The notes under the pieces were generated by a model. That model had not been told where the DNA came from, ran no database searches, and saw only the letters and a list, made by a program, of their open reading frames with translations. Positions 1-6,343 of a DNA stretch of 7,521 nt are shown here, in pieces. Within the stretch, counting starts at the first letter, position 1. Every line of letters starts with the position of its first letter. Source of the DNA: Oscillospiraceae bacterium (lineage in GTDB: Bacteria > Bacillota > Clostridia > Oscillospirales > Ruminococcaceae); the NCBI GenBank assembly GCA_017848155.1, contig JAGAKC010000475.1, positions 1-7,521 of the forward strand, read 5' to 3'. Position numbers and translations under genes: made by a program.

Positions 1-45
1 CTGGCGTTCACGAAGAATTACTTCTGAAATTTTCAAGTCAACCAT
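1..45 (-). CDS. N-terminal end of a probable XRE-type (helix-turn-helix) regulator, runs off the left edge
   Basis: Only the first 15 codons are visible, reading MVDLKISEVILRERQ from the ATG at 45-43. A GGGAG ribosome binding site lies just upstream (about 57-61 on the plus strand), and a sigma-A-like promoter is further upstream, so a real start is well supported. The pattern Leu-Lys-Ile-x-Glu-x-Ile-x-x-x-Arg is typical of the first helix of Cro/CI-like (XRE) DNA-binding domains, which usually continue with a Gly-Ile-Thr-Gln-Glu turn. That part is outside the window, so the family call is an inference. The gene is divergent from the serine recombinase, a place where mobile elements often keep their repressor. 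It could be any small protein with a similar N-terminus. Confidence 0.55.
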   Translation of the reverse strand, partial: MVDLKISEVILRERQ

Positions 46-102
46 AAGTTATTTCTCCCTTCAAGCTATTAACTGAATAGAAACTGCGCAATTTCTGATT
101 AT

Positions 103-131
103 ATTTTATAATAACGCATAAGCAAAGTCAA
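103..131 (-). promoter_or_regulatory. Sigma-A-like promoter for the leftmost minus-strand gene
   Basis: On the minus strand, TTGACT (131-126) is followed after exactly 17 bp by TAAAAT (108-103). This is close to the sigma-A consensus and leaves a leader of about 50 nt before the ATG at 45. Confidence 0.5.
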
Positions 132-195
132 TAACTGCTGATGGGAGTTCTCTCAAGCGTTGTTTGAATATTTCTGTGGTTGCTTTAAATAGGTT

Positions 196-292
196 CTTGC
201 CCCGTCGTTCAGTGCAGCAAGCTTCCTGTGTTTGGCTCACAGTATATGAAGTAAAAATTCCTCTTGCGTATCGCAGCGCAAGAGGATTTCTT
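196..292 (+). ncRNA. Candidate short structured RNA made of three stem-loops
   Basis: Three perfect inverted repeats follow one another: CTTGC/GCAAG (196-200/217-221), CTGTG/CACAG (226-230/238-242) and the 10-bp terminator stem 259-268/277-286. No convincing ORF fills the stretch. Only a weak promoter-like pair (TTGTTT at 160, TTTAAA at 184, 18 bp apart) is visible upstream. It could be a small RNA or leader ending at the terminator, or chance folds in a spacer. The strand is inferred from the terminator being the last element on the plus strand. Confidence 0.2.
259..292 (+). terminator. Strong hairpin terminator upstream of the recombinase promoter
   Basis: TCCTCTTGCG (259-268) and CGCAAGAGGA (277-286) form a perfect 10-bp stem with an 8-nt loop. 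It is followed by TTTCTTTT on the plus strand. On the minus strand the same stem is followed by AATTTTTA, so it can work both ways. It would insulate the recombinase promoter from read-through coming from the left. Confidence 0.65.
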
Positions 293-315
293 TTCAGAAA
301 AATTTTAAGGCTCAT

Positions 316-346
316 TCCCAAAAATCTTGACTACAAAGTTTTGGGA
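316..346. promoter_or_regulatory. Inverted repeat framing the recombinase -35 box, candidate operator
   Basis: TCCCAAAA (316-323) and TTTTGGGA (339-346) are perfect 8-bp arms 15 bp apart. The -35 hexamer (327-332) lies between them. A dimeric repressor bound here would block RNA polymerase. The divergent HTH-like gene at the left edge is the obvious candidate partner, but that link is an inference. Confidence 0.4.
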
Positions 347-355
347 CGATATAAT
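327..355 (+). promoter_or_regulatory. Near-consensus sigma-A promoter of the serine recombinase
   Basis: TTGACT (327-332) and TATAAT (350-355) are separated by exactly 17 bp. The expected start near 362 gives a leader of about 25 nt containing AAGGAG (373-378), 8 nt before the ATG at 387. The promoter looks vegetative rather than like a sigma-E promoter. Confidence 0.75.
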
Positions 356-386
356 ATAAGTATAGACACAGAAAGGAGCCGCACCC

Positions 387-2036
387 ATGAAGATCGCGAT
401 CTATTCCCGAAAATCGAAGTTTACAGGCAAGGGCGAGAGTATCGAAAATCAGATAGTCCTCTGCCGTGACTACATACAGCGCACTATTCCCGAAGCCACT
501 GACAGCGACATTTTCGTGTATGAGGACGAGGGCTTCTCTGCTAAAAACCTTGACCGTCCGCAGTTTCGTCTGATGATGCAGCAGGCGAGGAAGGAGCCTT
601 TCGATTACATCGTGGTCTACCGCCTTGACCGAATAAGCCGTAACGTAGGCGATTTCGCTACCCTCATCGAGGAGCTTAACGGCATGAATACCGCTTTCGT
701 CTGCATTAAGGAGCAGTTTGATACCTCAACGCCGATGGGCAGGGCAATGATGAATATAGCAGCCGTATTCGCTCAGCTTGAGCGCGAGACCATCGCAGAG
801 CGTGTACGGGACAATATGGTGCTTCTTGCGAGGACGGGCAGATGGCTTGGCGGCGTAACTCCGATGGGATTTGCAGGGGAGAAGGTCGAGATACAGGACG
901 GCGAGGGCAAGCACCGCTCAGCTTTCAAGCTGTCTGTCGTTGACGATGAAATGCGTGTAGTCCGCACCGTATACGAGAAATTCCTTGAATTTCATTCGCT
1001 GACTAAGGTAGCAACGTGGTGTATTCAGCATGATATCAAGACCCGCGAGGGCTGCGATTTCCGCATGAGAGCTGTACGTGATATGCTGACTAATCCCGTC
1101 TACTGCGTGGCTGATGAGGCTTCCTATAACTATTTCAGTGAGCTTAGCAGCGACCTCTGCTTTGACAGGGATGAGCTTGACGGCAAATGCGGACTTATGC
1201 CATTCCGCAGGACAACGCAGAGCGGCAGAAAACACGTCCGACTTTCACCTGACGAGTGGATAATCGCATTGGGAAAGCATAAGGGAATAATTCCCTCAGA
1301 AGATTGGATAAAGGTACAGCAGGTGATCGAGGGTAACTCGGGCAAGAGCTTCTATCGTCCCGTGCGTAACCAGGTATCTATCTTCTCAGGTCTTGTCCGC
1401 TGCGGAAAGTGCGGTCATATCATGCGACCGAGGGTAAACAGCAACAAGCGTCGTGATGATGAGGGTAACCAGACCTTCGCCTATATGTGCGAGTACAAGG
1501 AGCGCACCCGTAAGCTGCACTGTGATATGTGCAATGTCAATGGTAACGTGCTGGATAAGCTGCTGTGTGACGAGATACTTGGCTTCAACAGGGCAAAATC
1601 CTCTGTCAGCAGACAGATGAGTAAGATAATGAAGCAGTCCGAGCAGAAATCTGAGGTCAACCGCGAAAAGCTGAATGACCTCACAAAACAGCTTGAGGAA
1701 AAGAAGCGCATGATATCAAACCTCATGATAACGCTTGCGAGATCTGACCAGAGCGACATTATGTTTGAGTATACAAGCAAGGAGATAGAGCGTCTTGACG
1801 GTGAGGTAAAGCAGCTTGACAGAGAGATAGCGGAGCTTAGCTTTGCAGGCGAGGAGCAGGCTCAGAATGAGAGCCATGTTAAAATGCTTGTACAGTCCCT
1901 CAGCGAATTCAAGGAGCGTTTCGATAAGCTTTCTGTGGTAGAGAAGCGCGAGTATATGTATAAGGTTATCGACAGGGTAGAGTGGGACGGAGAGAATGCG
2001 CATATTTTTCTCAGGACCGCAGGCGATAACGAATGA
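387..2036 (+). CDS. Large serine recombinase, skin-element/ICE-type site-specific integrase-excisionase
   Basis: This 549-residue protein has the large serine recombinase layout. The N-terminal resolvase domain (about 1-145) has YSRKS with the likely nucleophile Ser10 and Arg8, the YRLDRISRN motif (78-86) and QLERETIAERVRDN (130-143). A Recombinase domain follows at about 165-300. The zinc-ribbon region has CxxC at Cys339/Cys342 and further cysteines at 368, 379 and 382. A charged coiled-coil stretch (about 415-485) leads into the C-terminal tail. Such enzymes cut both att sites through a 5' phosphoserine link, rotate and rejoin, integrating or excising DNA between short att sites. A split sigK lies just downstream on the other strand, the same arrangement as SpoIVCA beside spoIVCB in B. 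subtilis, so the likely job is to excise the element and rebuild sigK. It could equally be the integrase of a prophage or conjugative element that happens to use sigK as its target. The start has a good ribosome binding site. No inactivating change is seen. Confidence 0.93.
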   Translation: MKIAIYSRKSKFTGKGESIENQIVLCRDYIQRTIPEATDSDIFVYEDEGFSAKNLDRPQFRLMMQQARKEPFDYIVVYRLDRISRNVGDFATLIEELNGMNTAFVCIKEQFDTSTPMGRAMMNIAAVFAQLERETIAERVRDNMVLLARTGRWLGGVTPMGFAGEKVEIQDGEGKHRSAFKLSVVDDEMRVVRTVYEKFLEFHSLTKVATWCIQHDIKTREGCDFRMRAVRDMLTNPVYCVADEASYNYFSELSSDLCFDRDELDGKCGLMPFRRTTQSGRKHVRLSPDEWIIALGKHKGIIPSEDWIKVQQVIEGNSGKSFYRPVRNQVSIFSGLVRCGKCGHIMRPRVNSNKRRDDEGNQTFAYMCEYKERTRKLHCDMCNVNGNVLDKLLCDEILGFNRAKSSVSRQMSKIMKQSEQKSEVNREKLNDLTKQLEEKKRMISNLMITLARSDQSDIMFEYTSKEIERLDGEVKQLDREIAELSFAGEEQAQNESHVKMLVQSLSEFKERFDKLSVVEKREYMYKVIDRVEWDGENAHIFLRTAGDNE

Positions 2037-2135
2037 CCTAAGTAACAGATACGACATAAGAAAAGATGTCAATGGAGTACAGATACGAGTACAGACATTT
2101 GACCGAGGATGTCGAGAAGTGCACAGATGCAAGGA

Positions 2136-2178
2136 AACATCATGTCGGCTAGGCTTTGTGCCTGCCGAGCGTGATGTT
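2136..2178. repeat. Long imperfect hairpin between the convergent recombinase and sigK fragment
   Basis: Nested arms pair as AACATCA/TGATGTT (2136-2142/2172-2178), CGGC/GCCG (2146-2149/2164-2167) and AGGC/GCCT (2151-2154/2160-2163), with a 5-nt apical loop. There is no T-tract on either side, so it is not a standard intrinsic terminator. It lies inside the presumed element, between the recombinase stop and the sigK break. It may help stop the convergent transcripts or be a protein-binding site. A second inverted repeat, GCAGATG/CATCTGC (2185-2191/2210-2216), follows it. Confidence 0.4.
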
Positions 2179-2196
2179 GACGCAGCAGATGGGTGC

Positions 2197-2571
2197 TTAT
2201 CGACATTCACATCTGCGTTTCCGCAGGTGTGTGATTGCATTATCAATACATTTGGACGCATAAGTGGAAAAATGATGCCCTTTCTGGTAGTCGAATGTTT
2301 CTACTGCACGGATAAGACCTATCGTGCCGATGGATATGAGGTCGTCTGCTTCGTTAGGGTCAGGGTACTTTTTGTTGACTATATAAGCGACGAGGCGGAG
2401 ATTTCTTTCGATGAGCGTGTCACGTGCTGAGGTATCTCCCTCAGCTATACGCTTTATAACTATCTCCTCCTCTGACTTTGAAAGCTGCTTCGGAAAAAGA
2501 TTTCTGTTTTCCAGATGCAGACCTAAGAAAAGAAGATTTTCAAGTGCAAGCTTGATAAAGTAACTGTACAT
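2197..2571 (-). pseudogene. sigK: N-terminal half of sporulation sigma factor SigK, interrupted gene (spoIVCB-like)
   Basis: The 124-codon ORF starts at the ATG 2571-2569, with GGAGG 7 nt upstream. Residues 5-26 are hydrophobic (LALENLLFLGL), as in the cleavable pro-sequence of pro-sigma-K. LFPKQLSKSEEE (25-36) and LIERNLRLVAYIV (53-65) match sigma region 2.1, and DDLISIGTIGLIRA (76-89) matches region 2.2. FSTYASKCIDN (101-111) carries region 2.3 into 2.4. After Asn111 the protein reads AITHLRKRRCECR and stops, where intact SigK continues with the rest of 2.4 and regions 3-4. SigK is normally about 240 residues and drives late mother-cell sporulation genes. The break falls at the same place as the B. 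subtilis skin insertion (the CIEN-E position), and a serine recombinase faces it. It is therefore better read as a developmentally split gene than as simple decay. The C-half is not in the window. The FPxPLS-like start and hydrophobic leader favour SigK over SigE. Confidence 0.85.
2234..2247. other. Inferred attachment-site crossover at the sigK break
   Basis: On the minus strand the last clearly SigK codons are ATT-GAT-AAT, followed by GCA. In B. subtilis the skin crossover lies in AATGA at the matching Asn-Glu codons. Here AATG (plus-strand CATT, 2238-2241) is the equivalent, with C replacing the final A. A small dyad, ATTG(6)CAAT (2234-2237/2244-2247), is centred on it. The exact crossover cannot be fixed without the other junction. 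Confidence 0.4.
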
Positions 2572-2592
2572 AGCGATCCCTCCCGAGGTATT

Positions 2593-2620
2593 CTATTATG
2601 ATCTGCCTGTACAAAATTCC
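2593..2620 (-). promoter_or_regulatory. Possible sigma-E-type promoter for sigK
   Basis: On the minus strand, GGAATTTT (2620-2613) resembles the sigma-E -35 (GAATATT-like), and CATAATAG (2600-2593) resembles its -10 (CATACAAT-like). The spacing is about 12-13 bp and the position is just upstream of the sigK ribosome binding site. sigK is under sigma-E control in sporulating Firmicutes, so the match fits, but the motifs are degenerate. Confidence 0.35.
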
Positions 2621-2675
2621 GTGTCGAAAGTAAAAAGATAGTAGGAGAAAAAGAAGAAAAGCAAGGAGAATGAAA

Positions 2676-3224
2676 ATGCATAGCTTAACTATATTTGACA
2701 GTTGTAACAGAATGCCGCAGCAGGTGTTTGACGAGTTTTTCAGCCTTATGGAGATATCATTTCCTGCAACCGAGCGCAGAGATCGCAATGGTTTTCTGTG
2801 GGAATATGAGAATACGGAGTTCAGAAGCATGTGCAGCATATCTGAACATCTGGATGCTGTGATGAATTACTGGGATATGGGTGATCTTATCTACATAGAG
2901 CATTTTGCGGTAGCTCCCGAGCTTCGTGGCAGGGGCAAAGGTGCTGCGATGATGAAGGAAATGCTCTCACGGGAAAGCGGTAAGACGCTGGTGCTTGAAG
3001 CGGAGCTGCCATCAGAGGGCGAGGTTGCACAGCGCAGGATAGGCTTCTATGAGCGTCTTGGCTTTAAGATGAACGAATACAGCTACATCCAGCCGCCGCT
3101 TATTATGGGTGAGCCGCCCGTTCCTCTTGTGATAATGTCCTGTCCCGAGGCGCTCTCAAGGGAGAGCTTTGATCACGTCCGTGAAACACTATACAGAAAA
3201 GTGTACAACATAAACAGTAAATAA
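2676..3224 (+). CDS. GNAT-family N-acetyltransferase
   Basis: The protein has 182 residues if it starts at the ATG at 2676. An ATG two codons earlier (2670) is only 1 nt from the AAGGAG at 2663-2668, whereas 2676 has an ideal 7-nt spacing, so 2676 is preferred. The acetyl-CoA pyrophosphate loop is visible as IEHFAVAPELRGRGKGAAMM, the R-G-x-G-K/G motif A of the GNAT fold. Near the C-terminal third RRIGFYERLGFKMNEYSY matches motif B. The enzyme should transfer an acetyl group from acetyl-CoA to an amine on a small molecule or protein in the cytoplasm; the substrate cannot be told from sequence. It diverges from the sigK fragment across a spacer of about 100 bp and precedes the MATE gene on the same strand. 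The transporter has its own promoter, so they are not clearly an operon. Confidence 0.85.
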   Translation: MHSLTIFDSCNRMPQQVFDEFFSLMEISFPATERRDRNGFLWEYENTEFRSMCSISEHLDAVMNYWDMGDLIYIEHFAVAPELRGRGKGAAMMKEMLSRESGKTLVLEAELPSEGEVAQRRIGFYERLGFKMNEYSYIQPPLIMGEPPVPLVIMSCPEALSRESFDHVRETLYRKVYNINSK

Positions 3225-3240
3225 GTGCATAATGTTGGGT

Positions 3241-3260
3241 AAAAAAGTAATTGCTTTTTT
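3241..3260 (+). terminator. Weak A/T hairpin after the acetyltransferase gene
   Basis: AAAAAAG (3241-3247) can pair with CTTTTTT (3254-3260) around a 6-nt loop, 16 bp after the acetyltransferase stop. The stem is almost all A-T and overlaps the -35 box of the next gene, so terminator activity is doubtful. Confidence 0.25.
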
Positions 3261-3279
3261 CTGCGAATGGTGTTATAAT
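3251..3279 (+). promoter_or_regulatory. Extended -10 sigma-A promoter of the MATE transporter
   Basis: TTGCTT (3251-3256) is followed after 17 bp by TATAAT (3274-3279), with a TGT extension immediately before the -10. The predicted start near 3286 leaves a leader of about 40 nt. This rules out the upstream in-frame TTG at 3251 as the translation start. Confidence 0.75.
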
Positions 3280-3325
3280 CCATAATTGGCTCTGGTCGAT
3301 TAATAATAATGAGGTCTTAAACACT

Positions 3326-4690
3326 ATGGCATATATAAAGAGCATGACCGAGGGAAACGAGCTTGGTCATATATTGCGTTTTACCCTGCCGCTTCTGGTG
3401 GGAAACCTGTTTCAGCAGCTATATAATATCGTGGATTCCGCTATTGTCGGACGGTATCTTGGAAAGGATTCGCTTGCGGCTGTCGGTTCTACAGGTTCTA
3501 TTACATATCTGTTCTATACGCTTTGCATAGGTCTTGCAACTGGCGCAGGAATACTCATTGCGCAGCGCTTCGGAGCTAATGACATTCCTGCTGTAAAGCG
3601 GCTGATATCAAATTCGGCCTATGCGCTGCTTACACTTGGAGTTCTGATAAGTGCAGTTTCGGTTTGTCTTGCCGAGCCTATGCTGCGGATGCTTGATACT
3701 CCCGAAAATGTTATAGGTGAAGCCACAGGTTATATGCGCATCTCATGTGCAGGTACAGTTGCGGTGGCGCTGTATAATTGGATAAATGCCGTCATGCGTT
3801 CTCTGGGAGATTCAAAGACTCCGCTGATATTTCTCGGAGTTGCAAGCGTGCTGAATGTGGGGCTTGATCTGCTTTTCGTTGTCGTGTTTGAGATGGGCGT
3901 AGACGGTGCGTCTCTTGCAACAGTAATATCTCAGGGTGTGTCAGCTCTTGGAAGCATTGCTTTTGCATTTGCAAAGAATCCCTGTTTCAGATTCAGCAGA
4001 GATCAGCTTAAGCCTGAGCCTTCCATATTTCTGAAATGTGTGATCACAGGTATTCCTATCGCACTTCAGAATGCCATGGTGTCGGTTTCGATGGTAATGC
4101 TCCAGCGCACTGCGAACAGCTTCGGCGAGAACGTCATGGCGGCGTACACAGCTTCTATGAGGGTAGAGCAGCTGGTACAGCAGCCCTTTTCGTCACTGAA
4201 TGTTGCCATGTCCACCTTTGCAGGACAAAACATCGGTGCAGGCAAGACAGATCGTGCAGTAAAGGGCTTTCACAAAAGTGTTTTCGTGGGAGCGGTCTTT
4301 TCCGTGATAATGCTTGCCGTGTTTATGCTGTTCAGCCGTCCTGTTATCGGTATGTTCGTTTCAGATGCGGCGGTGCTGGATATAGGCGGTGCGGCACTTA
4401 AGCTCTCGTCGCTGTTCTATTTCCCCCTCGGACTCATCCATATCACAAGGGGTATGCTGAACGGTGCAGGCGATGTGGGTTATGCACTGATAAACGGTAT
4501 AACTGAGGTCGTCGGCAGGATAGGCTTTGCGGCGATATTGGTCAATATCCCAGGTGTAGGTCATTGGGCAGTCTGGGGTACGACCTGTCTTACGTGGGTG
4601 CTGACCGCTGCTATGAGCCTTATCAGATACAAAGGCGGTAAATGGCGCAGCAAATGTGTTTCGGATAAAGCGCTTATTTCCGAAGAATAA
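3326..4690 (+). CDS. MATE-family multidrug/metabolite efflux transporter
   Basis: The 454-residue integral membrane protein begins MAYIKSMTEG. The ATG at 3326 was chosen because a GAGGT site lies about 10 nt upstream and the promoter ends at 3279. The length and pattern of about 12 hydrophobic segments fit MATE (NorM/MepA/DinF-like) transporters. The N-terminal half has the signature region FQQLYNIVDSAIVGRYLGKD followed by SLAAVGSTG. The matching second-half segment (VEQLVQQPFSSLNVAMSTF, then AGQNIGAGKTDRA) is the internal repeat. These proteins export cationic drugs, dyes or metabolites using a Na+ or H+ gradient. The substrate is unknown here. The gene is convergent with the DUF1846 gene and ends at a shared terminator. 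Confidence 0.92.
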   Translation: MAYIKSMTEGNELGHILRFTLPLLVGNLFQQLYNIVDSAIVGRYLGKDSLAAVGSTGSITYLFYTLCIGLATGAGILIAQRFGANDIPAVKRLISNSAYALLTLGVLISAVSVCLAEPMLRMLDTPENVIGEATGYMRISCAGTVAVALYNWINAVMRSLGDSKTPLIFLGVASVLNVGLDLLFVVVFEMGVDGASLATVISQGVSALGSIAFAFAKNPCFRFSRDQLKPEPSIFLKCVITGIPIALQNAMVSVSMVMLQRTANSFGENVMAAYTASMRVEQLVQQPFSSLNVAMSTFAGQNIGAGKTDRAVKGFHKSVFVGAVFSVIMLAVFMLFSRPVIGMFVSDAAVLDIGGAALKLSSLFYFPLGLIHITRGMLNGAGDVGYALINGITEVVGRIGFAAILVNIPGVGHWAVWGTTCLTWVLTAAMSLIRYKGGKWRSKCVSDKALISEE

Positions 4691-4696
4691 AAAGAA

Positions 4697-4737
4697 AACG
4701 CTCCTGACTATTTGAAGTCGGGAGCGTTGCTGTTTTA
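4697..4737. terminator. Bidirectional hairpin terminator between convergent genes
   Basis: AACGCTCCTGAC (4697-4708) pairs with GTCGGGAGCGTT (4717-4728), a 12-bp stem with one G-U wobble and an 8-nt loop. A T-rich run follows on the plus strand (TGTTTTATTT). A-rich sequence on the other side gives TTTTCTTTTTA on the minus strand. It serves the MATE gene and the DUF1846 gene, whose stop codon lies in the tail. Confidence 0.85.
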
Positions 4738-6204
4738 TTTCTGGTATTTTGGCTCGCAGGTGACGTTTATGCCAAGGCGCTTGAATATCCTTTCGTCCAC
4801 AGGGGAGAGGATAACAGTGGAGTGCACCTCGCAGCCACGAAGTCCTGCTATCTGGTCCATGGCGAGCTTTGCGGTATCGCTGGTGGTGGCGCAGATGGAC
4901 AGAGCAAGCAGTGTTTCGTCTGTATGGAGTCTGGGGTTGATGCTGCCGAGATGACCTACCTTTAGATTCTGGATAGGCTCGATGACCTGCGGTGACATCA
5001 GCAGTACCTCATCATCTATACCGCCGAGGTATTTCAGTGCATTGAGAAGCAGGGCAGAGGACGCACCAAGCAGGTTTGAAGTCTTACCTGTGATGACAGT
5101 TCCGTCAGGAAGCTCCATAGCCGCAGCAGGGGCACCTGTAGCCTGTTCCTTACTGAGAGCAAACTGCACGACTTTTCTGTCGTCGGGAGTAACTCCTGTC
5201 TGCTTCATCATAAGCTCCAGCTTTACGATCTCGTCGTCCTTTACAAGACCCTGACGTCTGCCGCAGAGCGCCACGTAATATCGACGGATGATCTCCTGTC
5301 GTGAAGCTTCGCATACGACGTCGTTGTCGATGATGCAGTTTCCTGCCATGTTGACACCCATGTCTGTGGGGGACTTGTAGGGGGATTCGCCGTATATCTT
5401 CTCGAACATCGCATTAAGTACGGGGAATATCTCAACATCACGGTTGTAGTTTACGGTAGTTTCACCGTAAGCCTCAAGATGGAACGGGTCGATCATATTT
5501 ACATCATTCAGGTCAGATGTTGCAGCTTCATAAGCGATATTTACAGGATGTCGCAGTGGAATGTTCCAGATAGGGAATGTTTCAAATTTCGCATAGCCTG
5601 CTTTGATGCCACGTTTCTGTTCATGATACAGCTGGGAAAGGCAGGTCGCCATCTTTCCGCTTCCAGGTCCCGGCGCAGTAATTACAACAAGATGACGTGA
5701 TGTTTCAATGAAATCATTCTTTCCGTAGCCCTCATCGCTCATTATGTGAGGAATATTGGAGGGGTAGCCCTTTATGTGATAATGGTGGTACACCTTTATT
5801 CCGAGTGCCTCAAGGCGCTGCTGGAAAGCGTCTGCGGAAGCCTGTCCCTCATACTGGGTGAGTACGACGCTGCTGACATAAAGTCCGATCTTTGAGAAGA
5901 TGTTGTAAAGGCGGATGACATCGACATCGTATGTAATGCCAAGATCGCCCCTTACCTTGTTTTTCTCAATATCTCCTGAATTTATGACTATCACGATCTC
6001 CGCTTCGTCCTTAAGCTGAAGCAGCATCTGCAGCTTACTGTCAGGCTTGAAGCCGGGAAGAACTCTTGATGCATGGAAATCATCAAACAGCTTTCCGCCG
6101 AATTCAAGATACAGCTTATCTCCGAACTGAGAAATACGTTCTCTGATATGTTCAGATTGCATTTTCAGATACTTGTCATTGTCAAATCCGATTTTTTTGT
6201 CCAT
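4735..6204 (-). CDS. DUF1846 (UPF0371) family protein
   Basis: The 489-residue soluble protein matches the DUF1846/UPF0371 family in length and motifs. It opens with MDKKIGFDNDKYLKMQSEHI and has RISQFGDKLYLEFGGKLFDD, the conserved N-terminal signature. A glycine-rich loop APGPGSGKMA (177-186) resembles a Walker A/P-loop, suggesting nucleotide or phosphate binding. YKSPTDMGVNMAG (276-288) and the C-terminal SPVDERIFKRLGINVTCEP are also family-like. The biochemical role of the family is not established, so none is given. The start at 6204 has AGGAT about 7 nt upstream and a consensus promoter. It is not an operon with the channel gene behind it, because a terminator and this promoter lie between them. 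Upstream GxSGK-like loops can occur by chance, so the nucleotide-binding idea is an inference. Confidence 0.9.
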   Translation of the reverse strand: MDKKIGFDNDKYLKMQSEHIRERISQFGDKLYLEFGGKLFDDFHASRVLPGFKPDSKLQMLLQLKDEAEIVIVINSGDIEKNKVRGDLGITYDVDVIRLYNIFSKIGLYVSSVVLTQYEGQASADAFQQRLEALGIKVYHHYHIKGYPSNIPHIMSDEGYGKNDFIETSRHLVVITAPGPGSGKMATCLSQLYHEQKRGIKAGYAKFETFPIWNIPLRHPVNIAYEAATSDLNDVNMIDPFHLEAYGETTVNYNRDVEIFPVLNAMFEKIYGESPYKSPTDMGVNMAGNCIIDNDVVCEASRQEIIRRYYVALCGRRQGLVKDDEIVKLELMMKQTGVTPDDRKVVQFALSKEQATGAPAAAMELPDGTVITGKTSNLLGASSALLLNALKYLGGIDDEVLLMSPQVIEPIQNLKVGHLGSINPRLHTDETLLALSICATTSDTAKLAMDQIAGLRGCEVHSTVILSPVDERIFKRLGINVTCEPKYQK

Positions 6205-6240
6205 ATATAATATCCTTTCGGTTTTATATCATACTTATTT

Positions 6241-6269
6241 AGTATATTACATTTTCTGAAAAAAAGCAA
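6241..6269 (-). promoter_or_regulatory. Sigma-A promoter of the DUF1846 gene
   Basis: On the minus strand, TTGCTT (6269-6264) and TATACT (6246-6241) are 17 bp apart. The leader before the ATG is about 30 nt. The same intergenic region holds a run of ten T (6280-6289). Confidence 0.65.
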
Positions 6270-6295
6270 TAGGAAATAATTTTTTTTTTGCACAA

Positions 6296-6324
6296 AATAA
6301 AAACAGGCGTCCGAAAACGCCTGT
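6296..6324 (-). terminator. Hairpin terminator of the MIP channel gene
   Basis: On the minus strand ACAGGCGT (6324-6317) pairs with ACGCCTGT (6310-6303) around a 6-nt loop, followed by TTTTTATTTT. It lies about 20 nt after the channel stop codon. Confidence 0.8.
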
Positions 6325-6343
6325 CTTGATAGCAGTTGATAGA

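Noticed and set aside
164..469. Plus-strand ORF of 101 codons before the recombinase
   Set aside because: It runs through a strong terminator, the recombinase promoter and the recombinase start, and resembles no protein family.
1716..2261. Minus-strand ORF of 181 codons overlapping the recombinase 3' end
   Set aside because: It is a shadow of the recombinase gene with low-complexity translation. The SigK frame is a different one.
1996..2430. Plus-strand ORF of 144 codons opposite sigK
   Set aside because: It lies antisense to the clear SigK coding region, has no ribosome binding site and no recognisable family.
2197..2571. Fragment read as SigE or another sigma factor
   Set aside because: The hydrophobic leader followed by LFPKQLS and the overall spacing match SigK better than SigE, whose N-terminus is longer and different.
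3251..3325. TTG-started extension of the MATE gene
   Set aside because: TTG at 3251 is part of the -35 box and the -10 lies inside the extension. The ATG at 3326 has a ribosome binding site and gives the usual family start.
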